Positions 15,864 through 21,769 of a DNA stretch of 22,124 nt are shown here, piece by piece. The position numbers and the translations under genes are program-made. The notes beneath the pieces were generated by a model that was not told where the DNA came from, made no database searches, and was given only the letters and a program-made list of their open reading frames with translations. Source of the stretch: a virus; the IMG/VR virus record IMGVR_UViG_3300035703_000429, positions 1 through 22,124 of that record; one strand, written 5' to 3'. Position 1 is the stretch's first letter; each line of letters opens with the position of its first letter.

Positions 15864-17441
15864 CTAGTAGCCGAAAACGGGGTCGGCAGGGGTTATACCA
15901 CGCGATTGCTTATTCGGGTCAAAATCAAAGATGCTTGCACTGCGCGGACGTGTCATTACTCCATACCGAAGAGCGTCGTAAGTATGGTCGTTTTTCACTT
16001 TGGTGTCAATATCCTCTGGATTTGATTTATCCAAAGGAATAGACGGAAGGTCTGCAATCAGTTGGGTACAGTTTTCAAAGATGGTGAGTCGGGGCTGATT
16101 AGTAAACTGATCGATTTGTAGACGTCGGTGGATTTCGTTCTTGCCGGAAATGCGACTACCGGCACTGCGATCAGAAGGTCGCCACTTACACCCCTTCAAG
16201 ATCATGCGTTCCGCGATGGACGGCCCAGTATCGCCACGTTTATGCCAACAACTACTATCCAAAACACCATAACGAATGCGCTCACCCGACTCCATATTCA
16301 AAATCAAGTCTGCCAAATCTTCGGCAAGCACCTTTGTAACATAAAGTTCCCTATAGACGACAAGAGATTCGTCAGGTGCAACAGCAAACCACAGCACAGC
16401 AGTGAAACTACCATAACCATAGTCACAAGCACGAAAACGGGGCCAGTCAGAGGGAATAGAATAAGGCTCAACAACGTGAATTGAACGCTTAAACTCCGGA
16501 AAAGCGGCACCTTCAGCAACATCCCAATCTCCTTCAAGCAATTGTCGCCGTTGATGCTCCGGTAGCGACAAAAGCATTGTCTCATAGTCACCAGATTTGG
16601 TCAAATATGGGTTGTCAACAAGTCGGGCAGGGATAAAACGACGCTTAAACAGAGGCTGACCCGCTTTACTGTGCCCTTCCGGGTACACCATAGTCTCGCC
16701 TGTATCAACGTCGGTTGCCCAAAATGACTCACCGGGTGGTGAAGGGTCGATAAACATCTTCTTCACCCACGAATGACCTTTGTTTCCGGGGTTAGTAGAC
16801 GCTCGCATGTACACCGGCAAGTCAGAGGCGGCGGTACGAAGACGGGAACGCATGTAATTCCACGCAAAAGGCGTAGCCCACTGCGTCAATTCGTCAAAAC
16901 CAATCCAACTAAACGACAAACCTTGATACCGCAACACGTCTTCGTCGCGGTCTAGATAGGACATCCACAGTCTGCCTCCGCCCGGCACTTCCCATTGAAA
17001 CTTTCGTTCGCTCCATTTGATGCCGGGAATGATTTTTGGATACATTTCCTGCGACTTCCACACCAGTTCACGAAGTTCTTCAGTGGTGTGACGCAGAAGC
17101 AGGCCAGAAAACTGCGGATGCGTTATATATCGCAACGGATCGGCAAGCATTGCATAAGACTTACCGCCACCGGCAGCACCCCCATACAACACTTCGCGCT
17201 CTGACGCAGCTAGAAACGCCGTTTGAGGGCCTGCATTGGGCTTGAAAATGACGTTTTCAATCTCTACGCTTGGGTATTGGATGTCTGTCGTAGAGACTTG
17301 TATAGGGTTCTTGGTCGAAGAAGACGGTGCGGTCTTTTTTGCCGAGGGTTTCTTCGTATACTTTCGCTTGTTCAAGCGCGGCTTTGTATCTTCCGGCAAG
17401 GGCGAGATAGAAATTGTACTTATGCTTTCGTCTTTTTTCAT
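15864..17441 (-). CDS. terL: terminase large subunit (packaging ATPase and nuclease)
   Basis: A 525-aa motor that pumps DNA through the portal and cuts it. The Walker A motif is GGAAGGGKS (residues 87-95), Walker B is FSWIGFDE ending at Glu184, and the coupling motif is ASTNPGN (about 214-220). The RNase H-like nuclease acids are Asp340 (ACDYGYG), Asp395 (GVLDSSCW) and Asp485/Asp489 (NDHTYDALRYG). The ATG at 17441 is chosen because AAAAGGA lies 6 bases before it; the ATG at 17465 has no such site. No other start codon occurs before the Walker A motif except rare ATT/ATA codons. The first 62 residues are a Lys/Pro/Ser/Thr-rich linker overlapping the upstream gene in another frame. All catalytic positions look intact. 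Confidence 0.95.
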   Translation of the reverse strand: MKKDESISTISISPLPEDTKPRLNKRKYTKKPSAKKTAPSSSTKNPIQVSTTDIQYPSVEIENVIFKPNAGPQTAFLAASEREVLYGGAAGGGKSYAMLADPLRYITHPQFSGLLLRHTTEELRELVWKSQEMYPKIIPGIKWSERKFQWEVPGGGRLWMSYLDRDEDVLRYQGLSFSWIGFDELTQWATPFAWNYMRSRLRTAASDLPVYMRASTNPGNKGHSWVKKMFIDPSPPGESFWATDVDTGETMVYPEGHSKAGQPLFKRRFIPARLVDNPYLTKSGDYETMLLSLPEHQRRQLLEGDWDVAEGAAFPEFKRSIHVVEPYSIPSDWPRFRACDYGYGSFTAVLWFAVAPDESLVVYRELYVTKVLAEDLADLILNMESGERIRYGVLDSSCWHKRGDTGPSIAERMILKGCKWRPSDRSAGSRISGKNEIHRRLQIDQFTNQPRLTIFENCTQLIADLPSIPLDKSNPEDIDTKVKNDHTYDALRYGVMTRPRSASIFDFDPNKQSRGITPADPVFGY

Positions 17442-17721
17442 CTCGTATCCTTTTTCGTAAACCATCTAGACTGATGGAGCGTCCTGTCTCCTTTGTAAGC
17501 CACGCTGCAACTTGCTTGTATGTGTAACGCTTACAATACTCTTTCGCCTTTTCAAGCGCGTCGAGTTCTTTCGGTATGGGAATATACCACGCCGGATCAT
17601 CTTCATCGACCCGGTATCCAAAAGGAATGCGTGGTTCCTTTCGCAGCCGTGGTATCTTAACGTATTCAGTACGCTCGACGGGCTGCGGTAATATCCAACT
17701 TCCTAACAGATTTCTAGACAT
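17257..17721 (-). CDS. HTH protein upstream of terL, possible terminase partner
   Basis: A 154-aa basic protein. Residues 36-57 read 'YRVDEDDPAWYIPIPKEL', followed by helix 'ALEKAKEYCKRY' and a helix-turn-helix candidate at 68-93 (TYKQVAAWLTKETGRSISLD, GLRKRI). A basic helix (RRKHKYNFYLALAGRYKAAL) and a tail with 'FFDQEPYTSLYDRHPIPKR' complete it. From memory the 'DPxWxxPIPxEL...VAAWL...TGRxIS' pattern occurs beside terL in aquatic phages, often labelled small terminase. It starts immediately after the TAA of the 122-aa gene, with GGAG 3 bases from the ATG. Residues 94-154 are also read in another frame as the start of TerL. It may recognise packaging sites on phage DNA; regulation of packaging genes is the alternative. 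Confidence 0.72.
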   Translation of the reverse strand: MSRNLLGSWILPQPVERTEYVKIPRLRKEPRIPFGYRVDEDDPAWYIPIPKELDALEKAKEYCKRYTYKQVAAWLTKETGRSISLDGLRKRIRDEKRRKHKYNFYLALAGRYKAALEQAKVYEETLGKKDRTVFFDQEPYTSLYDRHPIPKRRD

Positions 17722-18090
17722 TTACTCCGAGGTGTCTTTGGGCGGCAAAATCATAATGCCACCCGTCGATTGTACCTCAAGCTTTTCAGTCTTGACAACA
17801 CCGCTTCGATCAAGCAAATCCTTTGCAGCAGCAAGCTTTTCCTTGATACCGAGTTCTGTCGGATCATCGATGCCGCTAACAACTGCCATAGCCGCTTTCG
17901 GTGCATGCATGGCGATGTATAGCTGCGTTGCCTCAATGATGTGCTCCTTGAGACTATTCATCAAATCCTTCGTTGGGTAGTTCTTGCTGTAACCCGCCAT
18001 CTCTTTGGCGACAACGGGATTACCATTAGCTTCACCCAACAAGGCGTTGATGAATTTCTGTTGTTGTTCGTTAGGTTGTGCTTTAGACAT
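17722..18090 (-). CDS. terminase small subunit candidate
   Basis: A 122-aa protein with an N-terminal helix-rich segment 'NEQQQKFINALLGEANGNPV' then 'AKEMAGYSKNYPTKDLMNSL', typical of small terminases that bind the packaging start site. A helical middle (YIAMHAPKAAMAVVSGIDDP) for ring formation follows. The 'LLDRSGVVKTEKLEV' and 'GGIMILPPKDTSE' ending is what I recall from terminase small subunits of marine phages. It begins within the end of the 114-aa gene (8-base overlap) and ends exactly where the HTH gene starts, two genes ahead of TerL. Between this protein and the HTH protein, this one has the better match to a small terminase. They could also act together. Confidence 0.7.
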   Translation of the reverse strand: MSKAQPNEQQQKFINALLGEANGNPVVAKEMAGYSKNYPTKDLMNSLKEHIIEATQLYIAMHAPKAAMAVVSGIDDPTELGIKEKLAAAKDLLDRSGVVKTEKLEVQSTGGIMILPPKDTSE

Positions 18091-18427
18091 TATTCTGAGT
18101 GAAGTGTTCTTTAATCTTCAAGGTGACAGTTACGGCACCATGAGTATTCACCACCGCCCTAATTTTACTTCCGCGAGACAGGAACAGAAAATTCTCAAGT
18201 TGAAAATATCCGTACCCGGCAATAGGACGCAGATGCAGAATGGTATACCACTGAGCAGTGACATTATCATACCACTCAACCGTCACATCAGCGTTGGTAT
18301 TGGTGGTGTTGGTAATCAACATAGACTCTACTTCTCCGACAAACTGAGAAGGAGCTACATAGACATCAGAAGGCGTTGTTGTCAACACCTTCGATGTGCT
18401 TCTCGGATAGTAAAGTTCTTGTCTCAC
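18083..18427 (-). CDS. 114-aa beta-sandwich protein, probable minor virion protein
   Basis: Pattern of short strands: 'DVYVAPSQFVGEVESMLITN', 'NADVTVEWYDNVTAQWYTIL', 'IAGYGYFQLENFLFLSRGSK', 'IRAVVNTHGAVTVTLKIKEH'. The 'N-T-N-A-D-V-T-V-E' step and 'L-x-x-G-x-K-I-R-A' step recur in small phage proteins forming a jelly-roll or Ig-like fold and placed near terminase or neck genes. It overlaps the stop of the preceding small gene as ATGA and the start of the TerS candidate by 8 bases, so it belongs to the same translational group. Structural use in the virion is likely; location is unknown. Confidence 0.6.
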   Translation of the reverse strand: MRQELYYPRSTSKVLTTTPSDVYVAPSQFVGEVESMLITNTTNTNADVTVEWYDNVTAQWYTILHLRPIAGYGYFQLENFLFLSRGSKIRAVVNTHGAVTVTLKIKEHFTQNNV

Positions 18428-18618
18428 TTCTTCTTAGTCATCCCGCCACAAGCCATCTTCGTCTTACCCTTACCCTTCATGGGCATGGCAATCATAATGG
18501 CAACACCGGCAGCGGGCTTCTTGCCCTTGACAGCACCACCCTTAGCCATCTTCGTCATCATACACTTGCCTGCCTTCATGCAAGCAGCGGGGTTGGGACA
18601 CTTAGCACAAGTCTTCAT
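18424..18618 (-). CDS. 64-aa Cys/Lys/Met-rich small protein
   Basis: Sequence opens MKTCAKCPNPAACMKAGKCM, giving Cys4, Cys7, Cys13 and Cys19 in a C-x2-C-x5-C-x5-C arrangement able to hold one metal ion; Cys57 lies near the C-terminus. The rest is extremely basic and Met/Gly-rich, with 'MTKMAKGGAVKGKK' in the middle and 'MACGGMTKKK' at the end. The motif KMAKGGxVKGKK is repeated at the C-terminus of the neighbouring 256-aa protein. Start and stop overlap neighbours as TAATG and ATGA. DNA or RNA binding during packaging is conceivable from the charge, but no function is known to me. Confidence 0.65.
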   Translation of the reverse strand: MKTCAKCPNPAACMKAGKCMMTKMAKGGAVKGKKPAAGVAIMIAMPMKGKGKTKMACGGMTKKK

Positions 18619-19388
18619 TATTTCTTTCCTTTCACATTGCCACCCTTAGCCATCTTCGTCATCGGCTTAGCAGCGGGTTTCGCCTTCATACCTGAAGTGT
18701 TTCGACTATAAGGATTCTGAGGCTTTTTCATTCCGGCATACATTGTCGGGACGCTTCCGCCCGTCGCCATAGCCACCTTCTTCTTAACAGCACCACCCTT
18801 AGCCAACTCGACAGCCTTCTTGCGGGTGTCGTCGTCGATGTTCTCGTTCTTGCCTTCGCGCACAGACGGCTTAGGCGAAGAAGCCATCTCCGTTGTATAG
18901 CGCTTGCCTTCCCATGTAAACGTCTTCTTTTCGTCCTTACGCGCAGCAGCGAAGGCTTCCTTGAACGTCGTCTTCTTCTCGGCGGGCTTCGACTCTTCGT
19001 CATCGTCCATAGAGCGCGACGCAACGGCAACACGCTTAGGCGTCTTGTCTTCTTCGTCGTCACTCATACGACCACGGGTGCGCTCAGCTTCACCGCGTGC
19101 CATACGACCGCCTTCATAGCCTGCTGCCAACGCAGCACCACCGGCAGCAGCACGACCACCAGTGCGGATAGCAGCCCTACCACCGGCTTCCTGCACGCTT
19201 TGACGGGCAGCACCACGCACGTTGGGTTCATCATCGACGTTCAACGCACGACGCATGGAAGCAAGGTCGCTACGCTGTGCCGACACGACGTCTTCAGTCA
19301 TGTCAGGGGTCAGACGATTTTTACCTTTGTTGGAGGCGCTACCGAAGGTGCGACCCAATCCTTTGCCGACAAGTTTACTCAGAGCCAT
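18618..19388 (-). CDS. 256-aa basic low-complexity protein with 'TFTWEGKRYTTE' motif
   Basis: N-terminal 80 residues are basic and helical. Residues 67-95 are a Gly/Ala/Arg patch (GGRAAIRTGGRAAAGGAALA) that could be membrane-active. Residues 105-140 are acidic (MSDDEEDKTPKRV). Residues 141-167 carry 'TFKEAFAAARKDEKKTFTWE' followed by GKRYTTEM, a motif I recall from many phage virion-region proteins of unknown role. The C-terminal 60 residues repeat Lys/Gly units: 'VELAKGGAVKKK', 'VAMATGGSV', 'KPMTKMAKGGNVKGKK'. AGGAAG precedes the ATG by about 5 bases, and the stop shares a base with the next start (TAATG). It may be a minor head protein or an ejected DNA-binding protein (inference). Confidence 0.65.
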   Translation of the reverse strand: MALSKLVGKGLGRTFGSASNKGKNRLTPDMTEDVVSAQRSDLASMRRALNVDDEPNVRGAARQSVQEAGGRAAIRTGGRAAAGGAALAAGYEGGRMARGEAERTRGRMSDDEEDKTPKRVAVASRSMDDDEESKPAEKKTTFKEAFAAARKDEKKTFTWEGKRYTTEMASSPKPSVREGKNENIDDDTRKKAVELAKGGAVKKKVAMATGGSVPTMYAGMKKPQNPYSRNTSGMKAKPAAKPMTKMAKGGNVKGKK

Positions 19389-19389
19389 T

Positions 19390-19776
19390 TCATTTCTTCC
19401 TATATTTTGCAGCCTTAGCCGCTACAGATTTCGGTTGGGCAACGAATTGCTTACCCTCTTTGTTACCCGCCGCTTTTGCAGCGTTTGTTGCCTTCTTCTC
19501 TGCCGGGGTCAACGCAGACCATGCAGCCTTTGGCAAATATCGTTTCTTTCCCTCTGACGGCTTACCATCAGACGTCGTCCATTCCTGCTTCGTCCATTTC
19601 GTCATGGACTTCTGCGCTTCTGTCTTCTCGCCGGTGTAGCCACCGCCCTTGTCTTTGTAGATTTTGCCTGCAAGCTGCGCCTTGCGTGCGCTCCATTCAC
19701 CGGCATCACCGCCCTTTGACGAAGCCTTCACTTGACTAACAACGCGCTGCCACAGCTTTTCGTTGGAGCGTCCCAT
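19390..19776 (-). CDS. DUF5872-like basic protein
   Basis: A 128-aa protein, strongly basic. Residues 46-71 read 'GGYTGEKTEAQKSMTKWTKQ' then 'EWTTSDG', and residues 72-110 'KPSEGKKRYLPKAAWSALTP' followed by AEKKATNAAKAAGNKEGKQF. This is the layout I recall for DUF5872 (tryptophans after a KW step, 'DGKPSEG', 'RYLP-x-x-A-W', 'L-T-P-x-E-K-x-A-T-N'). The function of that family is unknown to me. The start shares a base with the stop of the HNH gene (TAATG). Given its charge and its place in the packaging group, nucleic-acid binding is possible. Confidence 0.65.
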   Translation of the reverse strand: MGRSNEKLWQRVVSQVKASSKGGDAGEWSARKAQLAGKIYKDKGGGYTGEKTEAQKSMTKWTKQEWTTSDGKPSEGKKRYLPKAAWSALTPAEKKATNAAKAAGNKEGKQFVAQPKSVAAKAAKYRKK

Positions 19777-20048
19777 TATTTTAAGCTTCCGTCTTTTTTA
19801 CGCTTGACGCTTCGATTGGTAGAGGCGGCAACAACGCGAAGATTGGAAGAAGCATTGCCACCGCCTTTCGACAAAGGGCGCTTATGATCTACGTCTTTAC
19901 CATCGCCCTTCTTCACCTTGCCTTCGTTCATCATGTCAGCACGGGCTGCATTGCGAGCAGCACGTTGTTTCACCCGCTGCGGCTTGCTGTCTTTTTCCCA
20001 TTGCAACTCGGCTTTGTAGTTGCGCTTGCCGTCTTTCATGAATGGCAT
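19776..20048 (-). CDS. small HNH endonuclease-like protein
   Basis: A 90-aa basic protein. The HNH core is in the second half: 'GKDVDHKRPLSKGGGNASSN' (Asp54-His55, Asn65, Asn69) and 'LRVVAASTNRSVKRKK' with Asn78 in the final His/Asn position. The N-terminal half is a Lys/Arg-rich helix (YKAELQWEKDSKPQRVKQRA) likely to hold DNA. No zinc-finger cysteines are present, so it is a compact type. HNH proteins beside terminase genes assist DNA cutting during packaging in several phages (for example HK97 gp74), which fits here, although a homing-type nuclease is possible. It begins one base after the upstream stop and has only a weak ribosome site. Confidence 0.72.
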   Translation of the reverse strand: MPFMKDGKRNYKAELQWEKDSKPQRVKQRAARNAARADMMNEGKVKKGDGKDVDHKRPLSKGGGNASSNLRVVAASTNRSVKRKKDGSLK

Positions 20049-20049
20049 A

Positions 20050-20301
20050 TCAGCAATTCCACGCTTTCAAAGACAACGCCTTGCGTGTCGGCTTACCTTT
20101 GTCGTCCTTCATAGGCCCCGGCATACCACTCATCCGAGCACAAAACGACTTACGACGCTTAGCGTCTTTCTCCGTCTTCGGATTTGGAGCAGGCGGCTTC
20201 AAGTTGCCACCGGTTGCTTTGTTGTACGAAGCTCTCCCTTTAGCGTTTAAGCCGCCTTTGGGGTCTTTTCCTTCCTTACGTTGCCATGCCGGTGTTTTCA
20301 T
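20050..20301 (-). CDS. DUF6321-like small protein
   Basis: An 83-aa basic protein: 'MKTPAWQRKEGKDPKGGLNA', 'KGRASYNKATGGNLKPP', then 'AKRRKSFCARMSGMPGPMKD' and a closing 'TRKALSLKAWNC' with a terminal cysteine. I recall this pattern as DUF6321, frequent in aquatic phages, function unknown. The ATG at 20301 is chosen because the family starts MKTPAW/MRTPAW. The frame stays open upstream to a GTG at 20340 preceded by AGAGGG, which is the alternative start. The chosen ATG lacks a Shine-Dalgarno site; a TACAAC box ends 7 bases before it, so a leaderless transcript is conceivable but unproven. Confidence 0.7.
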   Translation of the reverse strand: MKTPAWQRKEGKDPKGGLNAKGRASYNKATGGNLKPPAPNPKTEKDAKRRKSFCARMSGMPGPMKDDKGKPTRKALSLKAWNC

Positions 20302-20388
20302 GTGTCGCGTTGTAGCACTAACAGAAAAAACAAGCAACACACCCTCTTTTGGTTAACAGAAAATGTGTGCTGTGTTGTTTCTATAGAG

Positions 20389-20428
20389 GCTATGTAGCTG
20401 CCGTGTTTGGATCGGCAGACTACATAGC
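20389..20428. repeat. 15-bp stem-loop (element A of the GGCTRTGTAG family)
   Basis: GCTATGTAGCTGCCG (20389-20403) pairs with 20413-20428 as 9 plus 6 bp with one bulged base and a nine-base loop. It lies between the 83-aa gene and the DUF6321-like gene. No T tract follows on either strand, so it is not a standard terminator. The sequence from 20388 matches 21288-21307 at 18 of 20 positions. Confidence 0.8.
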
Positions 20429-20433
20429 TGCTA

Positions 20434-20685
20434 TCACTTACGACGTCTATTCACTACGCCTTCATACCATCCTTCTTCACGCATCGCGGCGTCGACAGCA
20501 GGAAGAGGTATCAGCAATCCCGTATGTTTTTCTAATGCTGCTCTAACATAATAAACATCAGAATGAAAACCAACAGTTTTTACTTCTTCACGGTGTTTAC
20601 TTATTTCTTTCAGTACATTCGAAGCATAACTATGAGGCGGTGAATTAACAAGTTCACCGAGTTCTGCTCTTGTTTTGAAACGCAT
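20434..20685 (-). CDS. 83-aa unknown protein, first gene of the leftward block
   Basis: Sequence MRFKTRAELGELVNSPPHSY, then 'NVLKEISKHREEVKTVGFHS', 'DVYYVRAALEKHTGLLIPLP' and 'AAMREEGWYEGVVNRRRK'. It is helical and charged, with no cysteine. The residues 'VYYVRAALEKHTG...AVDAAMREEGWYE' could form a small winged helix-like unit, but no family is recognised. The ribosome site TGAAAGGATAT lies 5 bases before the ATG and is identical over 11 bases to that of the rightward gene at 21926. A strong promoter is about 40 bases upstream. As the promoter-proximal gene it may be regulatory; that is a guess. Confidence 0.75.
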   Translation of the reverse strand: MRFKTRAELGELVNSPPHSYASNVLKEISKHREEVKTVGFHSDVYYVRAALEKHTGLLIPLPAVDAAMREEGWYEGVVNRRRK

Positions 20686-20725
20686 AGAAATATCCTTTCA
20701 ATAACGTCAACGCTATCGAAGAGGA

Positions 20726-20754
20726 ATATTAGCAATATTGAGTTGTTTTGTCAA
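20726..20754 (-). promoter_or_regulatory. leftward sigma70-like promoter
   Basis: On the minus strand TTGACA (20754-20749) is separated by 17 bases from TAATAT (20731-20726). A TG step gives an extended -10 (TGCTAATAT). Transcription would start near 20719, giving a leader of about 34 bases to the ATG at 20685. It is the best promoter in the window and presumably drives the packaging and virion genes. Confidence 0.85.
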
Positions 20755-20767
20755 GCAACATTGACAA
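20748..20767. promoter_or_regulatory. dyad over the -35 box
   Basis: TTGTCAA and TTGACAA are inverted copies separated by six bases, the left copy being the -35 box itself. A protein bound here would block the leftward promoter. A matching 12-bp inverted copy of part of it (AAGCAACATTGA at 20753-20764, TCAATGTTGCTT at 20830-20841) lies 65 bases upstream. Confidence 0.6.
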
Positions 20768-20794
20768 GTATTGATGACTATCTTAACTAATAAC

Positions 20795-20815
20795 GTTGAT
20801 GTTTACTTCATCAAC
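20795..20815. repeat. 7-bp inverted repeat upstream of the leftward promoter
   Basis: GTTGATG (20795-20801) and CATCAAC (20809-20815) are perfect inverted copies with seven bases between. It lies between the two arms of the larger AAGCAACATTGA inverted pair, so the region has nested dyads. Confidence 0.55.
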
Positions 20816-20903
20816 AAGCATCAATTATTTCAATGTTGCTTATTAACTTTCTCTAACGTCTATTAACAATGAACTTGTTCGTTAGGAATCGTTAACATGT
20901 GTT

Positions 20904-20947
20904 GCTGTGTAGACGGACTTAGCCTTCCTGCTAAGCCTTTACACAGC
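20904..20947. repeat. 44-bp stem-loop (element C)
   Basis: GCTGTGTA (20904-20911) pairs with TACACAGC (20940-20947), and CTTAGC (20918-20923) pairs with GCTAAG (20930-20935) across a six-base loop, with an internal loop between. It starts with the same GCTGTGTAG as element B. No T tract follows. A structured RNA or protein site is possible. Confidence 0.65.
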
Positions 20948-21287
20948 GGTGTTATTGTGGACACCACCACGACTCGGAAGCCTTTCGACATTAGGACGCT
21001 GCCTTCGCCATCCTGTTGCGCTGTTTCAATGTCTATCCCGTGGTAGCGCTCTAACGACTGTCGTCGTTGTTGATCACCACCGTTAGCCGTCTGATCAACA
21101 TCGCCAGTTTTACACAGATGTGGTGTCGGTGTCAACACCTTTCGGTGGCAATAAATGGGGACAGAGTCATTTTCGTTGCAACCTAGACGTCAACATCCTT
21201 TGTTTTTTAAAACACAAGCGAAACGATGTCGTTTTGGACAGGCTTTGGCGACAATGTTGCGATGTTGTCTATAAGTGGGCTATAAAG

Positions 21288-21322
21288 GGCTGTGTAGCTG
21301 ACGTGTTCAAGCGGTGCAGACT
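21288..21322. repeat. element B, diverged copy of element A
   Basis: ggctgtgtagctgacgtgtt (21288-21307) matches 20388-20407 at 18 of 20 positions, and both are followed 8-9 bases later by gcagact. Both are also preceded by ctata. Element B has lost the long self-complementary stem of element A, so sequence rather than hairpin shape is what the two share. Confidence 0.65.
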
Positions 21323-21375
21323 GTGGCGTGTGTGCGGGGTGGTGTAGAGCTAAGTTGTTGATGTTGTTGATGTAG

Positions 21376-21398
21376 TATGTTAGTGATCGCTAACTTAG
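21376..21398. promoter_or_regulatory. operator-like palindrome, copy 1
   Basis: TATGTTAGTGATCGCTAACTTAG contains the dyad GTTAGTGATCGCTAAC with a single mismatched pair. It is nearly identical (21 of 23) to the copy at 21630-21652. A TATAAA box follows at 21400-21405 but has no good -35. Confidence 0.7.
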
Positions 21399-21446
21399 TT
21401 ATAAAAACCTAATCTGTGTGCTTGGCTGTATATAGTAGCGCGCACA

Positions 21447-21472
21447 CCCCCCACTGGCCCACGCCCGCCCCC
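21447..21472 (-). other. G-quadruplex motif on the minus strand
   Basis: Reading the minus strand, runs of 5, 3, 3 and 6 guanines are separated by loops of 1, 3 and 5 bases, a canonical four-tract quadruplex pattern. The plus strand is the matching C-rich strand. It lies in non-coding DNA between the two operator-like palindromes. Confidence 0.7.
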
Positions 21473-21629
21473 TCGCTCGTAGCAGCAAAGCTGCCGTGTG
21501 TGTGCGTAGCGTGATCGCGCATAATGCGCTGCGTAGTACGATCTCGCGCACAGGGAATTCCGTTAGGAATCAACGACTTAGCTCTATGTCTATGACATAA
21601 GTCGGAGCGTCGTAAAATGGGGAAAATCA

Positions 21630-21652
21630 TATGTTAGTGGTCACTAACTTAG
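21630..21652. promoter_or_regulatory. operator-like palindrome, copy 2
   Basis: TATGTTAGTGGTCACTAACTTAG holds 7-bp perfect arms GTTAGTG/CACTAAC around GT. It lies 254 bp from copy 1. On the minus strand a TATGAT box follows the dyad directly, without a good -35. Further CGCTAAC half-sites occur at 21683, 21738 and 21898. Confidence 0.75.
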
Positions 21653-21741
21653 ACGGTGTTGCCGAACCTTCGGTTCGATGTACGCTAACGACTACGTCGT
21701 CCTACAACACACACCCCCTACGTCGCGTGTCCACATGCGCT

Positions 21742-21769
21742 AACGCATAACGTCAAACGCATAACGTCA
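21742..21769. repeat. tandem 14-bp direct repeat
   Basis: AACGCATAACGTCA occurs twice back to back without mismatch, about 70 bp upstream of the rightward promoter. The first copy begins inside a CGCTAAC half-site (21738-21744). Confidence 0.85.

Noticed and set aside
20863-21138. Leftward 91-codon open frame in the control region
   Set aside because: It starts at GTG without a ribosome site, spans element C and an inverted GTTGATCA pair, and its protein shows no family-like pattern. The constraint seen is better explained by DNA or RNA structure.
21120-21347. Rightward 75-codon open frame containing element B
   Set aside because: No ribosome site before its GTG, unusual Cys/Trp-rich composition, and no overlap with neighbours. 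It is possible but unsupported.
21409-21630. Leftward 73-codon open frame across the G-rich tract
   Set aside because: No ribosome site; it reads straight through the quadruplex motif and three dyads, giving a Cys/His/Arg/Gly mix typical of non-coding GC-rich DNA.
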